A DNA stretch of 64,000 nucleotides, from assembly GCF_004344915.1 (NCBI RefSeq), contig NZ_SKFG01000013.1:78129-142128 (forward strand), read 5' to 3'. The position numbers and the translations under genes were made by a program. The notes under the pieces are model-generated. The model was not told where the DNA came from. It saw nothing but the letters and a program-made list of their open reading frames with translations, and ran no database searches. The DNA comes from Paenibacillus albiflavus (lineage in GTDB: Bacteria > Bacillota > Bacilli > Paenibacillales > NBRC-103111). Below are positions 17,914 through 25,659 of this stretch, piece after piece (position 1 is the stretch's first letter; each line of letters begins with the position of its first letter).

Positions 17914-18489
17914 ATGGAATATCAGGCTAAGCCTAAAGAAATCATTATTCCAGACAATCCGGTCTCACGATTTTTATTTAGCAGCACCCGTTCCGCTTGG
18001 ATCTGGCTTATTATCCGATTATATGTAGGATATGCGTGGGTCACAGCAGGCTGGGGTAAACTTAACAGTGAAACTTGGGTAGGCGGTCAAGCGGGTGCAG
18101 CCATCCAAGGATTTGTAAAAGGCGCACTCGCAAAAGCGGAAGGCGGCAAGGACGTAGCGGGTTGGTACGCATGGTTCCTAGAGAATGCTGTTTTGCCAAA
18201 TGCTAAAGTATTCGCTTATGTAGTAGCATGTGGTGAAGTATTGGTTGGACTAGGTTTAATCTTCGGTTTGCTAACAGGTATCGCTGCTTTCTTCGGTGGC
18301 TTTATGAACGTTATGTTTTTATTCGCGGGTACTGTTAGTACAAACCCTCTGCTTTTCGTTCTAGCTACTTGGTTAGTTATGGCGTGGAAAGTTGCTGGTT
18401 GGTACGGTTTAGATCGTTGGGCATTACCGTTCCTAGGAACTCCTTGGAATAGTGATCTGCGGAATAAGCTGACGAAGAAACAAGCTTAA
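17914..18489 (+). CDS. DoxX-family membrane protein
   Basis: A 191-residue protein with four membrane helices. The segments RLYVGYAWVTAGWGKL and AYVVACGEVLVGLGLIFGLLTG are typical of DoxX/DoxD-like proteins, which are linked to quinone-dependent redox reactions in some archaea and bacteria. It resembles the C-terminal tail of Ndh2 (compare RIYIGYMWLSQGLEKL), so the locus encodes this domain both fused and free. The start follows AGGGG. Ends at a strong terminator. Confidence 0.85.
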   Translation: MEYQAKPKEIIIPDNPVSRFLFSSTRSAWIWLIIRLYVGYAWVTAGWGKLNSETWVGGQAGAAIQGFVKGALAKAEGGKDVAGWYAWFLENAVLPNAKVFAYVVACGEVLVGLGLIFGLLTGIAAFFGGFMNVMFLFAGTVSTNPLLFVLATWLVMAWKVAGWYGLDRWALPFLGTPWNSDLRNKLTKKQA

Positions 18490-18511
18490 AGCTACATAAC
18501 ACCTAATAATT

Positions 18512-18555
18512 AGGGGTATTTCGAGGTAGTGTTTCTACCTTGGTATACCCCTTTG
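18512..18555 (+). terminator. Terminator after the DoxX gene
   Basis: Stem aggggtat (18512-18519) with atacccct (18545-18552) and an inner aggtag/ctacct stem, then T residues. Confidence 0.8.
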
Positions 18556-18629
18556 CTATGTTCAAGTTCAACCGTTTATAATGATATCGGATGCTTCACA
18601 TTATTATTTTGAAAGAAGCGTGTTTACGG

Positions 18630-19835
18630 ATGAGTTTGTCCAAAGGATTGCGTACTTTGCTTGTCATGAACGTGGTTTCGAATATCGTGTTTATCTATGT
18701 CGCAATCTTTATCAATCTTTATATCTGGGAGCAGGGGCAGAATATATTCGATGTCTCCTGGTACAATATGATGCTGCTGTTAGCATGGGGAATCGCCTAT
18801 TCTATCGCTACTCGCATGCTGTCCAGGTGGTCGATCCGATTGTTAATGTCGCTGTCTGCAAGCTTTGGGGCAATTGCATTCCTACTGTTATCCTTGCTTG
18901 AGCTCGATAATCGCTTGTTATGGATCACGCTTATTGGAATCCCAGTCGGTATGATGCAGGGGATTTTCTCCACAGCACATAATTTGAGTATTACGGTCTT
19001 GGGGCAGGATAAAGAAATTGGACATTATTTGGCGATTACAAATATTATGGGTCAAATACTTAACATGTCCATTCCTCTTATCACATCTCAGATCATCAAA
19101 TGGTTTGAGTATGGTGGTTCATTCGTCCTAATGCTTATTTTTATTATGATGATGTTAATGCTGTCGCTTAGACTTCCGCCTATTTCTCTGCAAAATCATG
19201 TAACCAAGGAAACAATAAAGCCTCGGGTTTCCTTCTCTAATATCTTTCAATTTCCTCAAGCGAAATGGTTTCTCATATCCTGCCTAACTACGGGTATCAT
19301 TCTTCAATTTCAAAATTTATTTGCTCTGCTATTCACATTCAGTGTCACGAGTGATAAGACGATGATTGCATTACTCAATACTTGTTATACAACCTTTGCG
19401 CTGCTCGCTCTGTGGGCTTATCGCAAGTTTAAAGTGAAGGAATCGATGTGGCTCGTAATATCGGTCGTATTCTTGGGCTGTGGCCTGCTCTTGATGCTCA
19501 TTCCATTACCTGTCGTGCGAATTACCTCGAATATCGTTACGACGATAGGGATGTTCTATTTTCTAACGATTGTGGTTTCACAGCAATTGAAGATGACGGC
19601 AGGCAGTCTTGATATTGTTAAACGTTCGCACATGCTTGTATGGCGGGAATGGATGTATGTCGTATCTAGAGTATTCATGCTTCTGTTTATGATGAGAATA
19701 ACGAATTTTACAGATCCTTTATTTATTGGATTAGCCATTTTTGTCGTGCTATGTTTATTGACAATTTCCTATATTCAAGGCAAATTAATGGCGCGAACCC
19801 AAGATGCAAGCGTTCAAATGAGCTCAAATGGATAA
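18630..19835 (+). CDS. Major facilitator superfamily transporter
   Basis: A protein of about 401 residues with around twelve membrane helices in two halves, as in MFS permeases. The segment GIPVGMMQGIFSTAHNLSI resembles a motif of MFS exporters. Substrate unknown. The start is uncertain: ATG 18630 (MSLSKGL) has only a weak GAAAGAAG site, ATG 18591 has none. No close gene partner. Confidence 0.75.
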   Translation: MSLSKGLRTLLVMNVVSNIVFIYVAIFINLYIWEQGQNIFDVSWYNMMLLLAWGIAYSIATRMLSRWSIRLLMSLSASFGAIAFLLLSLLELDNRLLWITLIGIPVGMMQGIFSTAHNLSITVLGQDKEIGHYLAITNIMGQILNMSIPLITSQIIKWFEYGGSFVLMLIFIMMMLMLSLRLPPISLQNHVTKETIKPRVSFSNIFQFPQAKWFLISCLTTGIILQFQNLFALLFTFSVTSDKTMIALLNTCYTTFALLALWAYRKFKVKESMWLVISVVFLGCGLLLMLIPLPVVRITSNIVTTIGMFYFLTIVVSQQLKMTAGSLDIVKRSHMLVWREWMYVVSRVFMLLFMMRITNFTDPLFIGLAIFVVLCLLTISYIQGKLMARTQDASVQMSSNG

Positions 19836-19840
19836 AAGAT

Positions 19841-19969
19841 TTATTTTTCATGTAACTCTGCAATGGAATACCAGGTCGCAGGATGCTCTTTGATCAGATT
19901 GGCAATTTCGAGAATACGATCTTGTAAACGCTCACTTCACGACGTGGCCACCTCCATTCGGGTTCGCAT
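19841..19969 (-). pseudogene. Small ORF interrupted by an in-frame TGA
   Basis: On the minus strand an ATG at 19969 opens MRTRMEVATS, then TGA at 19939-19937, then the same frame continues S-ERLQDRILEIANLIKEHP-ATWYSIAELHEK to TAA at 19841. The second part has a helical, protein-like composition and reads as a conserved small protein of about 42 residues with a CGA-to-TGA type nonsense change. I do not recognise a named family. The remaining gap up to 20175 contains AT-rich DNA and the ddh promoter. Confidence 0.5.
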
Positions 19970-20175
19970 TTGATTTTGGAAAAGAAATTTGTCACTATAA
20001 AAGAAGTCTCTGGGATAGAGATCATAGTAACTCACCTGTACATTAGTGCAAATTTATGGTCTATTAATCCATTCTCATAGCTCGATCTTATCGATATAAT
20101 TATTCTATTACAGGAGCTTGATATCAAAATACGCTATAATATGAAAAAACGATTTTTCTAGGAGGACAAGAGAGT

Positions 20176-21153
20176 ATGTCAACAACGATCACAGTTGGTA
20201 TTGTCGGCTACGGAAACTTAGGTAAAGGCGTAGAGAAGGCAATTAAACAAAATCCCGATTTACAATTAGAAGCAATCTTTACACGCAGAGCGCCAGAGAA
20301 TGTTGCCTCAGGTACTAAAATGGTACATATCTCTGAGATTGAGAAATATAAAGGCATTATTGATGTCTTGATTCTATGCGGTGGATCCGCAACTGATTTG
20401 CCTGAACAGGGTCCTCAATTCGCTGCTATGTTCAATACAGTAGACAGCTTCGATACACATGCCAAAATCCCTGAGTATTTTGCGCAAGTAGATGCGGTTG
20501 CTCGTCAGGCTGGTACTGTAAGTGTCATTTCAACAGGTTGGGACCCAGGTCTATTCTCCCTTAATCGCATGCTAGCAGAAGCTGTCCTTCCTGAAGGCAA
20601 AGAATACACATTCTGGGGTAAAGGCGTGAGCCAAGGTCACTCCGATGCTATTCGCAGAATTAAAGGCGTTAAGAACGGCGTACAATATACAATTCCTAGC
20701 CAGGATGCGGTTGAAAGCGTTCGTGCAGGTAAAGATCCTGTATTATCAACACGTGACAAGCATCTGCGTCAATGTTTCGTAGTCGCTGAAGAAGGCGCAG
20801 ATCTTAAACAGATCGAGCACGAGATTGTGTCTATGCCGAACTACTTTGCAGATTATGATACAGAAGTGAATTTCATTTCGGAGGAAGAGCTTAAAGCGAA
20901 CCACTCCGCAATGCCTCACGGTGGTCTTGTTTTCCGCAGTGGAGTAACAGGGGAAGGCACGAAGCAAATTATTGAGTTCGGCCTGAAGTTAGGCAGCAAC
21001 CCAGAGTTCACTTCGAGTGTGCTTGTTGCATATGCAAGAGCTGCTTACAAGTTGTCCAAAGAAGGGCAAGCAGGTGCTAAGACGGTGTTCGATATTCCAT
21101 TCGGACTTCTTTCACCTAAAACACCTGAGCAATTGCGCAAAGAACTGCTATAG
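20176..21153 (+). CDS. ddh: meso-Diaminopimelate dehydrogenase
   Basis: A 325-residue NADPH-dependent enzyme that forms meso-diaminopimelate from tetrahydrodipicolinate in one step, feeding lysine and peptidoglycan. Seen: the Rossmann motif GIVGYGNLGKG, CGGSATDLPEQGP, STGWDPGLFSLNR and QGHSDAIRRIKGVKN, all typical of Ddh. Length is normal. The start has a strong AGGAGG. Single gene with its own terminator. Confidence 0.95.
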   Translation: MSTTITVGIVGYGNLGKGVEKAIKQNPDLQLEAIFTRRAPENVASGTKMVHISEIEKYKGIIDVLILCGGSATDLPEQGPQFAAMFNTVDSFDTHAKIPEYFAQVDAVARQAGTVSVISTGWDPGLFSLNRMLAEAVLPEGKEYTFWGKGVSQGHSDAIRRIKGVKNGVQYTIPSQDAVESVRAGKDPVLSTRDKHLRQCFVVAEEGADLKQIEHEIVSMPNYFADYDTEVNFISEEELKANHSAMPHGGLVFRSGVTGEGTKQIIEFGLKLGSNPEFTSSVLVAYARAAYKLSKEGQAGAKTVFDIPFGLLSPKTPEQLRKELL

Positions 21154-21163
21154 GTTCTAGATC

Positions 21164-21197
21164 GAGATACGGGGCAATGCCTTGTATCTCTTTTTTT
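21164..21197 (+). terminator. Terminator of ddh
   Basis: Stem gagatac (21164-21170) with gtatctc (21184-21190), extended by GGGGC/GCCTT pairing, then seven T. Confidence 0.85.
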
Positions 21198-21228
21198 AGC
21201 CAAACGATAGGCGCATAAAACAGAAAAA

Positions 21229-21254
21229 ACATAGGATACGAAAGTATCCTATGT
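21229..21254 (-). terminator. Terminator of the ferredoxin gene
   Basis: A perfect 11-bp stem acataggatac / gtatcctatgt with a GAAA-type loop, followed on the minus strand by a run of T. Confidence 0.85.
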
Positions 21255-21329
21255 CTTATATCTGATAAAGAATTCTGTCAATTGAATTCCTTATTAAGCC
21301 TTAACCTATTGGAAAAGGTGCTCTACATA

Positions 21330-21563
21330 TTATTTGAAAAACGCACGGTTCTTCTCTATGTATTCCTTTTCGTTGTCAGGCACATCATCTTCGTAGAAAA
21401 TCGCTTCAACCGGGCATACAGTTACGCATGCTCCACACTCGATGCAAGTATCTGGATCGATATAGAACTGCTCTGGACCTTCTTGGATACAGTCAACCGG
21501 GCAAGCTGTTACGCATTCTCCCGCCTTCTCACCAATACAAGGGGACACAATTACATAAGCCAT
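21330..21563 (-). CDS. fdx: 7Fe/8Fe ferredoxin
   Basis: A 77-residue small electron carrier. The cluster ligands are seen as C(8-9)...CVTACPVDC and CIECGACVTVCPVEA, the pattern of bacterial ferredoxins with a 3Fe-4S and a 4Fe-4S cluster. Start follows GGAGGG. Single gene ending at a strong hairpin. Partner unknown; the general cytoplasmic ferredoxin of Bacillales looks like this. Confidence 0.95.
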   Translation of the reverse strand: MAYVIVSPCIGEKAGECVTACPVDCIQEGPEQFYIDPDTCIECGACVTVCPVEAIFYEDDVPDNEKEYIEKNRAFFK

Positions 21564-21763
21564 TAAACAACCCTCCTCCTACAAGATAAATTCAATACTT
21601 ATTTTAACTCCTAACGCCTTAATTGTATATAAATTTAGTAAAATTCATACTAAATTCATAAAGTGATAATGGTTCTCTCATCTAATACGCAATGCTAGTT
21701 TATGTATATGTTAATTATTATGGAATATTATCAAATTTATACATAATAGTCATTTGCGTGGTT

Positions 21764-21948
21764 TAGACATTTATTGAAAATTGGACATATAATGTCAAAT
21801 TTCAAGTTATTTATCTGAAAACATTGATATAAAGTAGACGAAATTGTATACTTATTTTGTATTCTAGAATTTATAACATTCGTGTCAGAGGACTCGTACT
21901 AATCAGGCATTCTTCCTAGTCATTACTAACATTGGGAGAATGCTTTTT
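21764..21948 (+). ncRNA. Candidate small RNA transcript (promoter plus terminator, no ORF)
   Basis: A TAGACA (21764-21769), an 18-nt spacer and TATAAT (21788-21793) are followed by 110 nt with no plausible ORF and then a strong terminator (21907-21948). This would give an RNA of about 150 nt. The rest of the 21564-22028 gap is very AT-rich and I see nothing else in it apart from the repeat at 21954. Confidence 0.3.
21907..21948 (+). terminator. Rho-independent terminator upstream of comQ
   Basis: Stem gcattcttcc (21907-21916) with gggagaatgc (21934-21943), one G-U pair, then five T. No gene on the plus strand reads into it. Confidence 0.8.
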
Positions 21949-21953
21949 CTATT

Positions 21954-21994
21954 AAGAAACGCAACCGTCTTTAAAGACGGTGAAACCGTTTCTT
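21954..21994. repeat. Intergenic hairpin, repeat family A, divergent copy
   Basis: Left arm aagaaacgcaaccgtc and right arm gacggtgaaaccgtttctt; related to the perfect hairpin at 2526-2563 but with changes and an insertion in the right arm. Confidence 0.65.
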
Positions 21995-22028
21995 CTTATG
22001 TGACTTTACAAAAGGGAGTTGGTTTCTG

Positions 22029-22946
22029 TTGAACAAACGTATGTCATTAGAGCAATTTATGCGTGGCAAGATCAATCAGTACTTTATCCAATCTCATCTA
22101 AGAGCATTAGCAACATCATTTTTGGAATACAAATTGACGGAATCCTTCATTTTCAGTGATCTCACTAGGCTTCATTATCAAATGTTAGGTGGAACTTCAC
22201 AAGAGATCGAGAAGGCTGGCGCCGCTGTCGAACTTATGGTGCTTGCTCTTGATATTTATGATGATCTACAAGATAGAGATAATCTGGATGTGCCTTGGTC
22301 GCAGGTAGATCCTGCTCAGGCGCTGAATGTAGCGATTGGACTACAGTCGCTGAGTATCGCAACCTTGGATGATTGTGCATTCTCCAACTCTAGCAGAACG
22401 AGAGCGATGAGATATTTGAATCATGGGATTCTGCGCTCAGTGAATGGTCAGCATACAGATTTGCTGAACTATGTGAATGAAGAAGAAGATTGTCTGCATA
22501 TGATCCGCAATAAATCAGGCTCTTTAATTGCATGTGCTTGTTTAATTGGTGCAACTTTGGTTACAGATGAACATCATGAGCTAATTGCTCAATACGGGCA
22601 AAGTATTGGGACCATTGGCCAGATCCGCAATGATATCAAAGGCATTTCTCGTTGGGATCTGCGAAATGATTTATTGAATCGTAAGCGTACATTGCCTATA
22701 CTATACTTCTTGGATCATGATCACCCGATTATGCAGATCGTAAGAGATTATTATGAAGGCTACGCGTCACAGACAGATTTACTATCGATCAAGAATCAGA
22801 TCATTGATCTTATTGAATCATCAGGCAGTAAGCAATATGCTGAGGTTATTTTGCGTACACTTCAATATGAGGCGAAGGAGCTTATTGAGAAGCTGCCTAT
22901 TGAGCAAGAATGGAAACAAAAAATAGTGGAGTTTGTAGAATTGTGA
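22029..22946 (+). CDS. comQ: ComQ-like isoprenyl transferase for the ComX pheromone
   Basis: A 305-residue protein of the polyprenyl synthase fold. The first Asp-rich site is DIYDDLQDRD; the second is degenerate (QIRNDIKG), as expected for ComQ rather than a housekeeping chain-elongating synthase. ComQ proteins attach a geranyl or farnesyl group to a Trp of ComX. The gene sits 7 bp before a ComA-like regulator, but no comX or comP lies between them; both are at 47.0-49.5 kb. The start is a TTG with GGGAG 10 nt upstream; an ATG four codons later is possible. Confidence 0.82.
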   Translation: MNKRMSLEQFMRGKINQYFIQSHLRALATSFLEYKLTESFIFSDLTRLHYQMLGGTSQEIEKAGAAVELMVLALDIYDDLQDRDNLDVPWSQVDPAQALNVAIGLQSLSIATLDDCAFSNSSRTRAMRYLNHGILRSVNGQHTDLLNYVNEEEDCLHMIRNKSGSLIACACLIGATLVTDEHHELIAQYGQSIGTIGQIRNDIKGISRWDLRNDLLNRKRTLPILYFLDHDHPIMQIVRDYYEGYASQTDLLSIKNQIIDLIESSGSKQYAEVILRTLQYEAKELIEKLPIEQEWKQKIVEFVEL

Positions 22947-22953
22947 GATACAT

Positions 22954-23613
22954 ATGATTGAAATATTACTAGTAGATGATCATCCCTCCGTTGGCGAAGG
23001 CACCAAGAATTTGATAGAAAAAGAAGCCGATATGAAAGTAACGGTTATTTACTCTAGTGAGGAAGCGCTTAAATTAGTGTCTGCAAGGCAGTTCGATATT
23101 ATGCTGTTTGATTTGAACATGCCCAATATGAACGGTCTTGAACTTACCCGCAAGGTAAAAGTTATTAATTCAGATGCCATTATCGTGATATATACGGGAT
23201 TCGATATCGCTCCTAATTTTAATATTTTAGTAGAAGCTGGTGTATCTGGATTTATTTCCAAGGCATCGTCACGTGATCAATTGATTATGGCGATTAGATG
23301 CGCTTTACGCGGCGACGCGATTATTCCATCGTTCTTGCTAAGACAACTAAGACGCACTGAAATTTTCTCCACCACGAATAACAAAGACCAAGTAGAAGGT
23401 GTTACAATATCGGAAAAAGAACATAATATCTTACGAGAGGCTGCAAATGGATTAAATAATCGTCAAATCGCCGACATGTTATTCATGAGCCAGCGTACAG
23501 TGGAGTATAATCTTTCTCGAATCTTTGAGAAGTTGAGGGTTCGCTCTCGTGCAGAAGCAATCAAAGAGGGGAAGCGTCTTGGCCTCCTTGATGATGAAGA
23601 GATCCGAAGCTAA
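22954..23613 (+). CDS. comA: ComA-like response regulator (NarL/LuxR family)
   Basis: A 219-residue two-domain regulator. The receiver has DDHPSVGEGTKNLIE, the phospho-acceptor Asp53 in MLFDLNMPNMNG, and the Thr and Lys switch residues (IYTG, ISKA). The C-terminal LuxR helix-turn-helix is NNRQIADMLFMSQRTVEYNL. Several stretches match B. subtilis ComA as I remember it (DDHP.V.EGTK; IVYTG; SIEY.L..IF.KL.V.SR.EA). It follows comQ by 7 bp. The matching kinase is probably the ComP-like protein at 47219. Confidence 0.85.
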   Translation: MIEILLVDDHPSVGEGTKNLIEKEADMKVTVIYSSEEALKLVSARQFDIMLFDLNMPNMNGLELTRKVKVINSDAIIVIYTGFDIAPNFNILVEAGVSGFISKASSRDQLIMAIRCALRGDAIIPSFLLRQLRRTEIFSTTNNKDQVEGVTISEKEHNILREAANGLNNRQIADMLFMSQRTVEYNLSRIFEKLRVRSRAEAIKEGKRLGLLDDEEIRS

Positions 23614-23640
23614 TCATAGATAAAAAGGAGCTGCAATTGC

Positions 23641-24315
23641 ATGAGATTTAAAGATGTATTTGCAATCATTGGGCCAGCGATGGTTGGACCGTCGAGCTCC
23701 CATACAGCAGGGGCAGCTCGTCTTGGACGTGCAGCAAGACAATTATTAGGATGTCAGCCAGAGCAAGTTGTAATTACGTTCTACGGTTCTTTTGCAGAGA
23801 CTTATAAAGGACATTGTACGGATCTTGCAATTGTTGGAGGTATTCTGGATTACGATACAGATGACAGTCGTCTCGTGACTTCAATGGAAGATGCTGAGAA
23901 GATGGGTATCCAAATAACGTTCAAAGTAGGATTTGGCAATTATGGTCATCCCAATACAGCGAATATTGTTCTGAAGCACGGCGATAAGGAATTAACGATG
24001 AAGGGCGCATCGATCGGTGGCGGGAACATCGAAGTCAGCAAAGTTGACGGCTATGATGTTAGATTTACTGGCAATTATTCAACACTTGTCATTACACATA
24101 TAGATCGCCCAGGCATGCTAGCTGAAATTACAGGGCTTTTGCAACGCGAAGGCGTTAATATCGGTCACTTATCTTTGGACCGCAAGGGACGAAGCGGAGA
24201 AGCGTTAACGGTGATTGAAATCGACAATCCGATAACGTCCAAGCTGATTCAAGAATTGCAGGAGATGCAACAAGTGAAGGAAGTAAGAACTGTTGAACTT
24301 ATGAAAAGAGGGTAA
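23641..24315 (+). CDS. sdaAB: L-serine dehydratase, iron-sulfur-dependent, beta subunit
   Basis: A 224-residue subunit of the 4Fe-4S enzyme that converts L-serine to pyruvate and ammonia. The N-terminal domain has GPSSSHTAGAARLGR, and the C-terminal ACT domain (from about residue 148: LVITHIDRPGMLAEI) suggests allosteric binding of an amino acid. AAAAAGGAG precedes the ATG. It is 2 bp from the alpha-subunit gene. Confidence 0.95.
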   Translation: MRFKDVFAIIGPAMVGPSSSHTAGAARLGRAARQLLGCQPEQVVITFYGSFAETYKGHCTDLAIVGGILDYDTDDSRLVTSMEDAEKMGIQITFKVGFGNYGHPNTANIVLKHGDKELTMKGASIGGGNIEVSKVDGYDVRFTGNYSTLVITHIDRPGMLAEITGLLQREGVNIGHLSLDRKGRSGEALTVIEIDNPITSKLIQELQEMQQVKEVRTVELMKRG

Positions 24316-24317
24316 CG

Positions 24318-25199
24318 ATGAAGTTTCGGACATTAGAAGAGTTGCTGAGCTTATGCGAACAGTCTGGTCGATCAATCTCTGATATCATGATTGAGAATCA
24401 AGCGGCTGAGTCAGGAAATACACCTGACACTGAATTTATGCGTATGGCAGAATATTATGCGGTTATGAAAGAAGCTGTCCAAAAAGGTTTAACACAGGAC
24501 ACGACTTCACGCAGCGGATTGACGGGTTTAGATGCTCAGCGCGTGCAGAAGTTTAACGAGCAGGGTGAGGCTTGTTTAGGTGACATAGCTGGTACAGCCA
24601 TGGCGTATGCGCTAGCAGTATCTGAAGTGAATGCATCCATGGGACGTATTATAGCTACACCTACTGCTGGTTCATGTGGGATTATTCCTGGTGTATTTGT
24701 AAGTGCACAATCTCGCTTTGGCTGGGACGACGAGCATCTTGTCCGTGGATTATTCTGTGCAGGGGCTATCGGTTATGTAATCGCCAATAATTCATTCGTA
24801 TCGGGTGCAGAGGGCGGTTGTCAGGCTGAGGTAGGGTCAGCTATTGGGATGGCTGCTGGTGCAATGGTTGAGCTTCGTGGTGGAACGCCAAAACAGGCGA
24901 TCCATGCTGTAGGACTTGCTCTGAAGAATACGCTTGGACTTATTTGCGATCCAGTTGGTGGATTAGTTGAAGTACCGTGTATTGTACGCAATGGTTTTGG
25001 CGCTGTAACGGCATTAGCTGCAGCCGATATGGCACTCGCTGGGGTTAGAAGCGTTATCCCTTCTGATGAAGTTATTCAAGTTATGTATGAGGTTGGTGTA
25101 AGTATGCCAGAGAAGCATCGCGAGACTGCACAGGGTGGACTAGCACAGACTCCTACTGGTAAGCGTATTATAGATGAATTGCGTCGTAAGGATCAATAA
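24318..25199 (+). CDS. sdaAA: L-serine dehydratase, iron-sulfur-dependent, alpha subunit
   Basis: A 293-residue catalytic subunit that carries the labile 4Fe-4S cluster. Cys-bearing motifs are seen: PTAGSCGIIPG, GGCQAEVGSA and LICDPVGGLVEVPCIVRN. Start follows GAGGG directly after sdaAB. Ends at a long hairpin terminator. Together the two genes make a complete heterodimer. Confidence 0.95.
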   Translation: MKFRTLEELLSLCEQSGRSISDIMIENQAAESGNTPDTEFMRMAEYYAVMKEAVQKGLTQDTTSRSGLTGLDAQRVQKFNEQGEACLGDIAGTAMAYALAVSEVNASMGRIIATPTAGSCGIIPGVFVSAQSRFGWDDEHLVRGLFCAGAIGYVIANNSFVSGAEGGCQAEVGSAIGMAAGAMVELRGGTPKQAIHAVGLALKNTLGLICDPVGGLVEVPCIVRNGFGAVTALAAADMALAGVRSVIPSDEVIQVMYEVGVSMPEKHRETAQGGLAQTPTGKRIIDELRRKDQ

Positions 25200-25212
25200 T
25201 GACGAGTTCAAA

Positions 25213-25256
25213 CCACAAACAGTTCAAGCATGAGAATATGCTTGAACTATTTGTGG
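25213..25256 (+). terminator. Terminator of the sda operon
   Basis: A 19-bp stem from 25213-25231 to 25238-25256 with one mismatch (ccacaaac, agttcaagcat on the left). Confidence 0.85.
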
Positions 25257-25270
25257 TGTGTATTTTTTGT

Positions 25271-25290
25271 AGACGGTGAAACCGCTTCTA
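25271..25290. repeat. Half copy of repeat family A
   Basis: agacggtgaaaccgcttcta matches the right arm of the copy at 21954-21994 with little change; the left arm is missing. Confidence 0.5.
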
Positions 25291-25527
25291 CTTGTCGCCG
25301 CGATCCGCATGAAGTCTTGGTGATGTATTCTGTTTGTTCTGATGATCGATTTCGCCTTCATTTAAGGAGAAGCCTTTGAGCTCCCAAGTGGTTTGCCCTA
25401 ATATAACATCTGCTGGAAACTCATCTCCACGTTTGAGGCTAGTTTCCTGACCAGACTCATTCGCATAAACACCATCAGTTGCAACTTTCTCTCCAGTCAT
25501 GGGATCCATAGTTTTATCTTTAGACAT
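25288..25527 (-). CDS. Small conserved protein, YjzC-like
   Basis: A 79-residue acidic, soluble protein. The pattern GVYANESGQETSLKRGDEFP resembles small Bacillales proteins of the YjzC type (a short repeat with DGVY and a later RGDEFP), whose function is unknown. GGAGG lies at good spacing before the ATG. It stands alone on the minus strand between the serine dehydratase operon and a sensor kinase. Confidence 0.6.
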   Translation of the reverse strand: MSKDKTMDPMTGEKVATDGVYANESGQETSLKRGDEFPADVILGQTTWELKGFSLNEGEIDHQNKQNTSPRLHADRGDK

Positions 25528-25659
25528 ATCAATACCTCCAAAAGAACTAGTATACTAAGCTATATTTCCCTTAGTAGGCACTAGCTATAGGAGGGAATTA
25601 CTACCAAGATGCAGAATAATGTATCTTACTGCAATTAAATGTCGATGTGAGGGATTTAT

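Noticed and set aside
21282..21566. 94-codon plus-strand ORF over the ferredoxin gene
   Set aside because: Antisense to a complete ferredoxin with all cluster ligands.
22029..22946. Housekeeping prenyl diphosphate synthase
   Set aside because: Second Asp-rich site is degenerate and it is paired with a ComA-like regulator, so ComQ fits better.
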